64,000 nt of DNA from JAOUEA01 sp963719165 (GTDB lineage Bacteria; Actinomycetota; UBA4738; HRBIN12), in the NCBI GenBank assembly GCA_963719165.1, contig CAVRAV010000001.1, positions 2,418,001 to 2,482,000 on the forward strand, read 5' to 3'. Under the pieces are notes generated by a model, which was not told where the DNA came from, did not search any database, and saw only the letters and a program-made list of their open reading frames with translations. A program made the position numbers and the translations under genes. Shown here piece after piece: positions 25,898 through 33,850 of this stretch (position 1 is the first letter of the stretch; each line of letters starts with the position of its first letter).

Positions 25898-26791
25898 CTA
25901 GCTCTCGGCCTCCAGTCGGGCGCGTGCGGCCTGCAGGTCCGACCGCTCCCGTTCGCCGAGCTCCGGGTAACGGGGGTCGATGTCTGCCAGCGCCTTCACG
26001 ATCACCGCGGCCGCCGCGATCCGCGCGAACCATTTGCGGTCGGCGGGGATCACGTGCCACGGGGCCCAGGCGGTGCTGGTGTGCGTGAGGACCTCGGAGA
26101 AGGCGTCCTGGTAGTCGTCCCAGTGCTCGCGCTCGGCCACGTCGCGCGCCGAGAACTTCCAGTTCTTGTCGGGCTCGTCGATGCGCGCCAGGAATCGATC
26201 GCGTTGCTCCTGCTTCGACAGGTTCAGGAAGAGCTTCACGACGCGGATCCCGTTGTCCACGAGGTAGTGCTCCCAGTCGTTGATCTCGCGGAAGCGACGC
26301 CTCCAGATGCCCTCGCTACGAGCCTCCGGCGGCAGGCGTTGGGGCTCGAGCAACTCCGGATGCACGCGCACCACCAAGGTCTCCTCGTAGTGGGACCGGT
26401 TGAAGATCCCGATCTCCCCGCGCGCGGGGAGGCGGCGCTGATAGCGCCAGAGGTAGTCGTGGTCCAGCTCCTCGGCGGAGGGGACCTTGAACGAATGCAC
26501 CGACACGCCTTGGGCGTTCACGCCGCGCATGACGTGCTTGATGGTTCCGTCCTTGCCTGCGGCGTCCATGGCCTGCAGGATCACCAAGAGGCCATAGGTG
26601 TCCTGGGCCGCGAGCCGCGCTTGGTAGTCGGCGAGCAGCTCCACGCTCTCGTTCAGGATCGCGCCCGCGTCTTGTTTCTGCACCCCCGCGTGGAACCGAG
26701 GGTCGTATCCGTGCGGCAGCCTCACGCTCGCGCCTGCCTCGACGCGGAAGGGTTCCACGAATCGATCGAGGTGGTCGTGCAGCTCGGTCAT
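25898..26791 (-). CDS. ppk2: Polyphosphate kinase 2 family protein
   Basis: 297-aa PPK2 enzyme transferring phosphate between polyphosphate and nucleotides. The Walker A is AMDAAGKDGTIKHVMRG at about 75-90. The downstream GEIGIFNRSHYEETLVVRVHPE is the family's signature, and the lid residues RFLARIDEPDKNWKFS follow. The length and single domain fit the one-domain classes; the WKFSARDVAEREHWDDY segment is common in AMP/ADP-phosphorylating (class III) members. An AAAGGAG site precedes the ATG. Confidence 0.95.
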   Translation of the reverse strand: MTELHDHLDRFVEPFRVEAGASVRLPHGYDPRFHAGVQKQDAGAILNESVELLADYQARLAAQDTYGLLVILQAMDAAGKDGTIKHVMRGVNAQGVSVHSFKVPSAEELDHDYLWRYQRRLPARGEIGIFNRSHYEETLVVRVHPELLEPQRLPPEARSEGIWRRRFREINDWEHYLVDNGIRVVKLFLNLSKQEQRDRFLARIDEPDKNWKFSARDVAEREHWDDYQDAFSEVLTHTSTAWAPWHVIPADRKWFARIAAAAVIVKALADIDPRYPELGERERSDLQAARARLEAES

Positions 26792-26920
26792 GGCGGCTCC
26801 TTTCGGGCCGAGGGCGGCGAGGTACGTGAGGACCTGGGCGCCGGGACACGGGGCACGACCGTACCGCGAGCGGGAAGCTGGGCGGCCAAGGACGCCTGCC
26901 TCGGTGGCGAAGATCGAGGC

Positions 26921-27280
26921 TCAGCGCGCCGTTTGCTGAGGCGAGGGCTCGACGCAGAACTCGTTGCCTTCGGGGTCACGCATCACCGTGTGCGAGTCGA
27001 ACTCCGTCACGACGCTCGCGCCTAGTCCCTGAAGTCGTGCCACCTCCTCGTGCAAAGACGTGAGCGTCCGCAGGTCGAGATGTAGGCGATTCTTCGCAGC
27101 CTTCGGCTCGGGGACGAGGTTGAACCACATGTTCGGGCCGCCCCACGCCGGGGCCTCGACGAAGGCCTTCTCCCGTGTCGACTCCTCGTCGACGTCGGAC
27201 CCGAGAACATCTGCCCAGAATCGCGCGAGGACCAGCGCGTCCGCGCAATCGAAGGTCAACGCCTTCACGTACAGATACAC
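26921..27280 (-). CDS. VOC-superfamily (glyoxalase-like) protein
   Basis: 119-aa protein with the paired beta-alpha-beta-beta-beta modules of the vicinal-oxygen-chelate fold. It begins YVKALTFDCADALVLARFWADVLG and ends VMRDPEGNEFCVEPSP, the usual VOC C-terminal motif with a metal-site Glu/Cys region. It follows the MarR gene by 2 nt and is the last gene of a three-gene operon. The substrate is unknown; many such proteins confer resistance or bind hydrophobic ligands. Confidence 0.9.
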   Translation of the reverse strand: MYLYVKALTFDCADALVLARFWADVLGSDVDEESTREKAFVEAPAWGGPNMWFNLVPEPKAAKNRLHLDLRTLTSLHEEVARLQGLGASVVTEFDSHTVMRDPEGNEFCVEPSPQQTAR

Positions 27281-27282
27281 CG

Positions 27283-27870
27283 TTACCCTCCCGAACGTCG
27301 TTCAGACGCGGTTGCGCCGGGTGCGTTCCGTGCTCCCCGCGGCCGCGCGACACGCCGTTGTGTGCTTGCCGGCAGCGGGCAGCCGACGGCGAAGCATGCG
27401 AGCTGGTTGCAGAGGCGGCACGCTCTGTCGATCTCCGGTTGGTCGTCCGCGATGTTCGTCACGATCCTGCGGGCGAGTTCCTTCAGGAGCCGAACCGACT
27501 CAGCGTCGAGTTCCCGGATCGCGAGACTGAGAACGGCGTGCCTCGCTCGACGGCTCGACGAAACGGCCTTCCCTCCCTTGCCGGTGAGGCTGAGGCCTAC
27601 CCTGCGGCCGGGACCGACGGCCGATCGCCGCGCGAGCGATGCTTCCTCGAGCCGATCGACGAGCCGCACCGTGGCGCTGTGCGTGAGCCCCACCTGCCTC
27701 GCCACCTCCTCGATGCTGATCCCCGGCCGGTCGTGGATCAGGCCCAATGCCGCCGCATCAGATCGGTCGCGACCCTGGACCTCCCAGATGGCGTCCGCCA
27801 ACCCCACGGCACAGGCCCCGACCACATCGAGGGTCGGGTCCGTCGTTCCGTTTCGATCGGTCTCAGACAT
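27283..27870 (-). CDS. MarR-family regulator with cysteine-rich C-terminus
   Basis: 195-aa winged-helix regulator. The core reads AALGLIHDRPGISIEEVARQVGLTHSATVRLVDRLEEASLARR, with the wing after it. The C-terminal part adds CRLCNQLACFAVGCP, four cysteines in CxxC-x4-C-x4-C spacing, then a basic disordered tail. The cluster suggests metal or redox sensing. It lies between the TolB-like lipoprotein gene (39 nt upstream) and the VOC gene, so it probably controls this operon. Confidence 0.9.
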   Translation of the reverse strand: MSETDRNGTTDPTLDVVGACAVGLADAIWEVQGRDRSDAAALGLIHDRPGISIEEVARQVGLTHSATVRLVDRLEEASLARRSAVGPGRRVGLSLTGKGGKAVSSSRRARHAVLSLAIRELDAESVRLLKELARRIVTNIADDQPEIDRACRLCNQLACFAVGCPLPASTQRRVARPRGARNAPGATASERRSGG

Positions 27871-27909
27871 GACGTTGACGACTCCTTGCGTGGCATCCTC
27901 TTCGACGCA

Positions 27910-28911
27910 TCATCCTCGGTCCATCCGCTGGGGGAGCCATGACGGGAAGTTGCCGGGCCCTATCTCGATCATCCCGGAGCCATCCGGTCGAGCGACGACC
28001 AACTGTCCGTGCCGGGACCACATGAGGAACCGACCATCCGGCGACCACGACGGGAAGCTGTCCTCGACGTTGTCATGCGTGATTCGATGATCATCGGATC
28101 CGTTGGGGCGAACGAGGTGGATCTCCATCTCGGGTCCCATTCCGCGTTCGCCGACCGTGACCGCATCCGCCTGCGTGTGGTACGCGATCCACCGACCGTC
28201 TGGTGACCACGCCGGCCCCATGTCATAGGCGGGGTCCCCGACGACCAGCAGGTCATTCGTGCCCTCGGCGTCGACGCGACGGATGTCGTAGTAAGCCCCT
28301 CCCGCGTAGACGAGCGTCTTCGAGTCCGGAGCCCAGGCGGGGTACTCGCCGTGGCCCTGTGTGACGATCCGCTGGTGCGACCCGTCGGCGTTCATGAGCC
28401 AGATCGCCAGGCCGACGAGCCTGTCAGAGCTGTAGGCGATCGTCGAGCCATCCGGTGACCAAGCGGGGCCCCAATCCGAGGAGTGGGGGTCGTGCACGAG
28501 ATCGCGGGCGTTCGCACCATCGGCATCCACCACCCAGAGCTCACCGTCGTCGGCCGCCGTCAGCTTCCGATACGCGATGCTCGAGCCATCCGGCGACCAC
28601 GTGGGATCGAACCCACCGTCTCGCGTGAGCTGGACACGGTTGCGTCCGTCCGCATCGCTCACCCAGATGCCGTCGTCGAAGCTGAACGCGATCGTCCCCG
28701 TCAGTCGGTGCGGGTCGATGGGCGTGCCCGTCGTGACGGCGGTCGACGCCGAACCGGCGGTCGCCGATCGGGTCGGGGGATGGGCCGTCCCACCCGAACC
28801 GGTGCAGGCCACGAGGAGTGGGAAAGCGATCGCGAGGGCGACGCTCGGAAATCTGCGCGCGTGCAAAGCACCTTCGTACCGGCGGATCCGCTCACGAGAT
28901 GCCTTGTACAT
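27910..28911 (-). CDS. TolB-like beta-propeller lipoprotein
   Basis: 333-aa exported propeller. The lipobox is LLVACTG, with Cys as the lipid site, after the hydrophobic run SVALAIAFPLLVA. The N-terminal region before it is long and basic, so a TTG at 28866 (HARRFPSV) may be the real start. Five PD40/TolB-type blades carry the WSPDGxxIAY pattern (SPDGSSIAY, SPDGSTIAY, APDSKTLVY, SPDGRWIAY, SPDGRFLMW). It likely binds a partner at the outer face of the membrane. It is the first gene of the lipoprotein-MarR-VOC operon. Confidence 0.88.
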   Translation of the reverse strand: MYKASRERIRRYEGALHARRFPSVALAIAFPLLVACTGSGGTAHPPTRSATAGSASTAVTTGTPIDPHRLTGTIAFSFDDGIWVSDADGRNRVQLTRDGGFDPTWSPDGSSIAYRKLTAADDGELWVVDADGANARDLVHDPHSSDWGPAWSPDGSTIAYSSDRLVGLAIWLMNADGSHQRIVTQGHGEYPAWAPDSKTLVYAGGAYYDIRRVDAEGTNDLLVVGDPAYDMGPAWSPDGRWIAYHTQADAVTVGERGMGPEMEIHLVRPNGSDDHRITHDNVEDSFPSWSPDGRFLMWSRHGQLVVARPDGSGMIEIGPGNFPSWLPQRMDRG

Positions 28912-28960
28912 GTCACTCCGGATGAATGGCCCAAAGGCGCTCTAGGATTTCCTTCACAGA

Positions 28961-28979
28961 GATATGCATCATACATATC
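28961..28979. promoter_or_regulatory. Perfect inverted repeat GATATG-N7-CATATC, candidate operator
   Basis: This AT-rich 19-bp site lies in the divergent region between the TolB-like lipoprotein and the membrane-protein gene. It stands out against the GC-rich background. It is placed to be the operator of the MarR regulator encoded in the leftward operon. On the minus strand it overlaps a short frame (MHISVKEILERLWAIHPE) that ends just before the lipoprotein start. Confidence 0.45.
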
Positions 28980-29051
28980 GATAGCTCGCCGGCGTGCCGG
29001 AAACGACGTCCGCCCGGGTCGCGATGCGACACTGAGTGCGGGAGGCGGGCG

Positions 29052-30213
29052 ATGGGAACGACGACTCGGACGAGCGCGGCGACCGTGGTGGCGCTCGCCC
29101 TGGTGATCGTCGTCATGGCTCCCGTCGCGCGCGTGCTTTTCCCCCGCCTCTACCTGCTCGGAGAAGGATCGAGTTTCGTCGCGGCAGGGCTCCTCGGGCT
29201 CATCGTGTACTGCGCCCCGCTCCTCGCGTTGCCGTTCCTGCGACTGCCTTCGTGGGCGTCCGGCGTGCTCGGCGTGATCGGGCTCGGGGTCGCGAGGCTC
29301 GGTGTGCAACTCGTGCACCCCGTCCCCGCCTGGCTCGCCGTGGGCGCCACGGCGGCCGCGCTCGTCGGCACGACCTGCCTGATCCTCGGTCTCGGTGGCG
29401 TGCGCTCGCTCCGGGTGTTGCCCTTCGCCGTGGTGGCGGGCCTCTCCCTGGACGCGGCCGCGCGCATCCCCACCGGGTCCTGGGAGCTCGTGTGGCAGGC
29501 GGGCCTGGTCCCCGACGCCATGGCGGTGGGCTCGGTGGCGGCGTTGGGGATCGCGACCGTGCTCGCCGTTCGAGGTCCCCCCGACGAACGTCCGGGCGTC
29601 GCCGGCGCCGCTCTCCGCGCGACCGGGCCGTTCCTCATGCTGCAGCTCGTCTTCCTTCAGAACCTCGGCTGGGCCGGCTCGTCCGTGCCGGTCTCATTCC
29701 CAGGCGCGATCGCGATCGTGCTGATCGGAGACGTCGTCGGGCTGGGGGTGGTGGCCGTGATGTCGGTACGCGGCCGCCCCACGAGCGTCGGCCCCGCGGC
29801 GCTCCTCGCGGCGGTGACCGCGATCGTCGCGTATGCGCTGCCCGGCCTCCAGGGGTCGGCCGCCGTCGTGGCCGTCCTGGTCCTGCAGGGCGTCGCGGCG
29901 GCCTGCCTCGCGATCGCTGCAGCTGGGGTCGAGACGGCTGGCGGCCTCCGCACCATCGCGTCCATGACGTCGGGCGCGGTGGGTTTCCTGGCGCTCGCAT
30001 TCCTGTGGCAGCTCGACATCGTCCGACCACTGCCCTTCGCCCGGGCGGCGGTGCCGGGGTTGGCCGGCCTGTGGCTCGGGACGATCGCCGTCGCTTCGGC
30101 CGTCCGGGGTTCCGCGCGCCCACGGATCGCGCGGGGCGCCCTGGCGGCCTCGGCTCTCCTCGTGGGCGTGGCCGTGATCGTGGGCACCGATCACGGCCAA
30201 CGCTTGGCCGCGC
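29052..30213 (+). CDS. Multi-spanning membrane protein, probably N-terminal part of an EEP-domain fusion
   Basis: About 385 residues with roughly twelve hydrophobic segments starting TSAATVVALALVIVVMA. The ATG at 29052 has GGAGG 6 nt upstream. The frame does not stop at the end of the hydrophobic part. It runs on to 30965 as an Arg-rich shadow of the nuclease-like gene, which suggests that one base is missing or extra near 30180-30213 and that this was a single membrane-EEP protein. Multi-TM domains joined to an EEP domain are known in Cwh43-like proteins. The end coordinate given is where recognisable coding passes to the other frame. Confidence 0.65.
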
Positions 30214-30927
30214 TTGCTCGCCGTGCAGCGGGGCGGGGACGAGGTCACGATCGTGAGCTTCAACGTTCGCGGGAGCCTCGGGGAGGACGGGATGCTCGAC
30301 GCCGACGCGATCGCGGATTCGATCGCGGGGGCCGATCCCGACGTCGTGCTCCTCCAGGAGGTCGCGCGCGGCTGGCCGGTGTTCGGCCAGGACGACCTGC
30401 TGGCCAGGCTGACGCAGCTCCTCCGCCTGCCGTACCGCTACGAGCCGGCCGCCGACGGCCAGTTCGGCAACGTGATCTTGTCGCGCCTGCCGATGACGCC
30501 GGTGGCGGCCGCGCCACTGCCCGAGGCCGGGGTGCCGCAGCGCAGGAGCTTCCTCGCCGTGCGCGTTGCCACCGCTCGGGGGCCGCTGCTCGTTGCCGAC
30601 GCACACCTCGAGTCGGACTCCTCCGCCCAGATCGACGCCCTCCTTGGCGCGGTGGGGGAGGAGACGCCGCGCTTGATCGGCGGCGACCTCAATATGAAGA
30701 CCAGCGACACCGCGAACGTGGAACGGTTCGGCTCGGTCGGGCTGGTCGATGCCGAGGGAGCGTCCGGCGACCCGTGCCGCACGACGTCGGCTGCGCCCAC
30801 GTCCACGTGCGACCGTCCCGATTGGATCTGGGTGAGCCCCGACCTCGGGATCGTGAGGTTCGCGACGGGTGTGCCAAGCGCCTCCGATCATCTGCCGGTG
30901 ATCGTGACGGTGTCGATGCCGGCATAG
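30214..30927 (+). CDS. Endonuclease/exonuclease/phosphatase (EEP) family protein
   Basis: 237-aa EEP-fold domain. Catalytic motifs are visible in order: IVSFNVRG (Asn), VVLLQEVARG (metal Glu), LIGGDLNM (Asp/Asn) and ASDHLPVIV (Asp-His). Members cleave phosphodiester or phosphoester bonds in DNA, phosphoinositides or sphingomyelin. The ATG at 30214 gives a bare domain without signal peptide, which is unusual next to a membrane protein and supports the frameshifted-fusion reading. Independent overlapping genes remain possible. Confidence 0.75.
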   Translation: MLAVQRGGDEVTIVSFNVRGSLGEDGMLDADAIADSIAGADPDVVLLQEVARGWPVFGQDDLLARLTQLLRLPYRYEPAADGQFGNVILSRLPMTPVAAAPLPEAGVPQRRSFLAVRVATARGPLLVADAHLESDSSAQIDALLGAVGEETPRLIGGDLNMKTSDTANVERFGSVGLVDAEGASGDPCRTTSAAPTSTCDRPDWIWVSPDLGIVRFATGVPSASDHLPVIVTVSMPA

Positions 30928-31084
30928 GCGCCGGCCCCCGGCCTAAGGGCCATGCGCCGCCCTGAGGAACCGGAGGCTCAGCCGTGTTGAATGACGTTGC
31001 GGCCGTCCGTCTTGAGCACGCTCGGGATGAGGCCTCGAGGTACCACGCCAAGGGTCGAGACCAACGAGCCCGAGCCGGATGAAC

Positions 31085-31951
31085 CTAGGGGACGAACCGT
31101 TCCGCGAACTTCAGGGCTGTCTCGGCGACCTCTTGCCAATTGTCGTCGATGACCATGCCGTGGCCCCGGTCCTCCATCTCGATCATCTCGGTGACGCCCT
31201 CGTTGCGTTCTTCGTGCTTGAAGGATGACTTCGAGATCGAGACGGGAACCGTGTGGTCCTTGCCGCCGGCGATGATGAGGATCGGACCTCGATCCGGGTT
31301 CTTGGAATCGACCTTGGCCTCGGTCCACGGGTTGAGGTTCGCCGCCGCAGCCTGGAAGATCGGCTCTCCCGATGTCGGGACGCAGAACTGATCGTAGAGC
31401 CGCTTCGCTTGATCTTCATCGACGGCGTTCGCGAAGGCGTATCGGAACTGCTCGTACGTCAGGGGGATCGCGCGGTGCCTGTTCGCCGGGTTCCGGAGCA
31501 CGGGCGATGCCGATCGCAACGCGGAGATCGGCAGGGGGAGCACGCCTCGGAACGGCGCGGGACTGATCGCGACCGATGCCGAAGCAAGTCCGCGCCCCGC
31601 GAGGATCTCGGTCAGCAGGCCGCCGAAGGAATGCCCGATCACCACCGGCTTCTTCGACAGACCTCTGATGACCTCCTCGAAGTGGTCGGCGACCTCTCCG
31701 ACGGACTTACCCGCGAAGACCTCGGGATGCTCCCTCGCCTCCGCGACGGTGTCCGGGTCGTCGGGCCACCCGGGCGTGATTGGAGCGTATCCGGCGTTCC
31801 CGAACAGGTCCGCCCAGCGATCCCAACTGTTGGGCAGCAACCAAAGGCCGTGCACGAACACGACGGGAGTTTTCCTCGACGCGTTTGCCTCCTGAAGCTG
31901 CCCGGCCTCCTCCTGCGTGATCGTGGGCATCATCGTCGCTGCCGTTCCCAT
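31085..31951 (-). CDS. Alpha/beta-hydrolase
   Basis: 288-aa hydrolase. The oxyanion region is VVFVHGLWLLPNSWDRW, the nucleophile elbow GHSFGG, the acidic residue in IAGGKDHTVP, and the His in DRGHGMVID. The start at 31951 (MGTAATMMPT) is fixed by AAGGAGGG just upstream; the frame extends about 64 residues further without need. It has no signal peptide. The substrate cannot be predicted; related proteins are annotated as lipases or esterases. Confidence 0.9.
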   Translation of the reverse strand: MGTAATMMPTITQEEAGQLQEANASRKTPVVFVHGLWLLPNSWDRWADLFGNAGYAPITPGWPDDPDTVAEAREHPEVFAGKSVGEVADHFEEVIRGLSKKPVVIGHSFGGLLTEILAGRGLASASVAISPAPFRGVLPLPISALRSASPVLRNPANRHRAIPLTYEQFRYAFANAVDEDQAKRLYDQFCVPTSGEPIFQAAAANLNPWTEAKVDSKNPDRGPILIIAGGKDHTVPVSISKSSFKHEERNEGVTEMIEMEDRGHGMVIDDNWQEVAETALKFAERFVP

Positions 31952-32119
31952 GGCTCCCTCCTTAGCTCGTGCGCCACTCGCAGCCATCTTCTCCCCGCTC
32001 CTGCGAGTTGTCGAACAAGGCGCTCCGTCATCGAACCGACGCACCCGGACGAACGGACGGTCGGCGAGGGCGGGGCGCCCCTTCCAAGGGCGACGCTCGC
32101 GAGCGCCTACGATTGGCGC

Positions 32120-33544
32120 TTGCCGCCGACGACCTCGGATCATCCGCCCGCCGGGCGCGACGCGAACACCACGCGCTGGTTGGCGCTTGCGGGTGCCTGG
32201 CTGGTCATCGCGATCGCTTGTTCGACGCCCGGCGATCCGGTCCCTTCATCCTTAGCTCCCGCCTCCGGCGAGAGCGAGCAGCCGGCGGCCCCGCTCGACG
32301 GCCGCTGGTTCACGTATCACGCGGACGCGTCCAGGAGCGGTGTCGCTCAGGGGCCCTCGCTTGCGAACGCCCGGCAGACCTGGACCTCGCCTGGGCTCGA
32401 CGGGGACATCTACGCGGAGCCGCTCGTGGTGGGCGGCGACGTCATCGCCGCGACCGAGAACAACTCGGTGTACGCGCTCGACGGATCGACGGGCGCGATC
32501 GTGTGGCGGACGAACCTCGGGCCACCCGTCGACAGCTCCACCCTTCCGTGCGGGAACATCGCGCCCACCTCGGGGATCACCGGAACGCCCGTCTTCGATC
32601 CTTCCACCGGGCTGCTCTACGCTGTCGCCTTCCTCGCCCCGGGACACCACGAGCTCTTCGCCCTGCGTGAACGAACCGGCGACGTCGTCTGGCGCCGGGG
32701 TGCCGACCCGCCCGGCATGGATCCGCTCACGCACCAGCTCAGGGCAGCGCTCACGCTCGCGAATCAACATGTGTATGTGGCCTTCGGAGGGCTGTTCGGA
32801 GACTGCGGCAGCTACCACGGCTGGGTCGCAGGCATCGGCGCCGACGGGAGCGGGCCCCTGCTCGACTACCAGGTGCCCACGGAGAACGCCGGCGGGATCT
32901 GGGCCCCGTCCGGGCCGGCGGCCGACGGCGACGGCAACCTCTTCGTCGCCACGGGCAACAGCTTCTCCGGCACGGCGTTCGACTTCGGGGACAGCGTCAT
33001 CAAGCTCTCCCCTCAGCTTGAACGTCTCGACTTCTTCTCCCCCCAGGACTGGGCCCAGCTCAACGTCAACGACGTCGACCTGGGCTCGACCGGTCCGGCG
33101 GTGCTGCCCATGGGCCGGATCTTCCAGATCGGCAAGGGCGGGGTCGGATACTTGTTGGACGCCGAGCACCTTGGTGGGATCGGCGGGGAACTCGCGTCTC
33201 ACCGGGTATGCGATGCCGCCTTCGGCGGGACCGCTCACTCGCTCGACGCCATCTACGTCCCGTGCAAGGAGGGCTTGGTGGCCTTGAGCGTGGCCGAAGA
33301 CGGAAAGGATTTCTCGCAGCGGTGGCGTTCCGCAGAGTTCGACGCCGGCCCGCCCATCGTGGCCGGCGGCCTCGTGTGGACGGTGGATCTCTCGTCGGAC
33401 GCGCTCGTCGGCATCGACGAAGGCAACGGCGACGAGGTCGTGCGCCTGCCGGTGGGGGAGGCTCCGCACTTCGCCAGCCCGTCGGCTGCGTCCGGCTGCC
33501 TGTTCGTGCCCACGGTCCGTGCCGTCACCGCATTCTGCGGTTGA
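32120..33544 (+). CDS. PQQ-like beta-propeller lipoprotein
   Basis: 474-aa exported propeller related to quinoprotein (PQQ) repeat proteins. After a hydrophobic segment (WLALAGAWLVIAIACST) comes a lipobox-like IACS. Blades carry typical PQQ/YVTN patterns: GDVIAATENNSVYALDGSTGAIVWR, DGDGNLFVATGN and KGGVGYLLDAEHLGG. The TTG at 32120 is the best-placed start, since no ATG or GTG suits the signal; the open frame upstream to 31253 is shadow of the hydrolase. PQQ dehydrogenase catalytic residues were not found, so a structural or binding role is likelier. Confidence 0.78.
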   Translation: MPPTTSDHPPAGRDANTTRWLALAGAWLVIAIACSTPGDPVPSSLAPASGESEQPAAPLDGRWFTYHADASRSGVAQGPSLANARQTWTSPGLDGDIYAEPLVVGGDVIAATENNSVYALDGSTGAIVWRTNLGPPVDSSTLPCGNIAPTSGITGTPVFDPSTGLLYAVAFLAPGHHELFALRERTGDVVWRRGADPPGMDPLTHQLRAALTLANQHVYVAFGGLFGDCGSYHGWVAGIGADGSGPLLDYQVPTENAGGIWAPSGPAADGDGNLFVATGNSFSGTAFDFGDSVIKLSPQLERLDFFSPQDWAQLNVNDVDLGSTGPAVLPMGRIFQIGKGGVGYLLDAEHLGGIGGELASHRVCDAAFGGTAHSLDAIYVPCKEGLVALSVAEDGKDFSQRWRSAEFDAGPPIVAGGLVWTVDLSSDALVGIDEGNGDEVVRLPVGEAPHFASPSAASGCLFVPTVRAVTAFCG

Positions 33545-33620
33545 GACCTCCGAAGCGCGGACCCATCGCTCGTCTCGCCCCTCTTGCGCGGGAGTGCGTC
33601 ATCCGTGTGGCTGAGAGCAA

Positions 33621-33816
33621 TCCCCCGACAAAGACTGCGAATCGGTCGAACTGGGGATTCCGCAGGCCATCGGGTCGCTGGTAGCGTTCGCACTTCCCCT
33701 CCGGTCGATGGTTCGTCGGCCGGAGGAGCACCTCCCCTCTGAGACCTCCCTCGCGTAACGGTGTCGTGCGTGGGGAGGCTGACGGTGGCTGGGTGGATCC
33801 ACGCGGGCGCATCCCG
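33621..33816 (+). repeat. Leader repeat A, copy 1 (duplicate of tadA leader and first codons)
   Basis: Near-identical to 40441-40646, same orientation. Shared blocks include TCCCCCGACAA, CGAATCGGTCG, GCTGGTAGCGTTCGCACT, TCGATGGTTCGTCGGCCGG and CGCGTAACGGTGTCGTGCG. Likely stems: TCCCC/GGGGA closing a hairpin GACTG-CGAAT-CGGTC (33633-33647); CCTCCGG/CCGGAGG (33698-33726); and CCTCCC/GGGAGG (33745-33750 with 33773-33778). The last covers the Shine-Dalgarno sequence 6 nt before a GTG at 33785. The similarity continues past that GTG into sequence matching the tadA 5' coding region. Confidence 0.85.
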
Positions 33817-33850
33817 GCGTGATCTTCCTTGGGCTTCCCTCCAGACATGA
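33785..33850 (+). CDS. Possible 21-codon leader ORF coupled to the secreted-protein gene
   Basis: The GTG at 33785 corresponds to the tadA start in the other repeat copy and has the same GGAGG-CTGACG spacing. It encodes MAGWIHAGASRRDLPWASLQ plus Thr and stops at a TGA overlapping the ATG of the next gene (ATGA). It could be a translated leader or simply a truncated tadA 5' end left by the duplication. Confidence 0.4.
   Translation: MAGWIHAGASRRDLPWASLQT

Noticed and set aside
31253..32119. Extension of the PQQ-propeller frame upstream to 31253
   Set aside because: The upstream part is antisense to the alpha/beta-hydrolase and has shadow composition; the lipoprotein signal begins after 32120.
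33600..33625. TPP riboswitch suggested by GGCTGAGA at about 33609
   Set aside because: The remaining TPP-box sequences are absent and the motif lies outside the repeated segment, so it is coincidental.
33599..33802. Minus-strand frames within repeat A that look alike in both copies (for example SANATSDPMA / SANATSEPMA)
   Set aside because: The resemblance follows from the DNA repeat itself. The frames differ outside it and have no ribosome site, and the hairpin-preserving changes point to RNA rather than protein.
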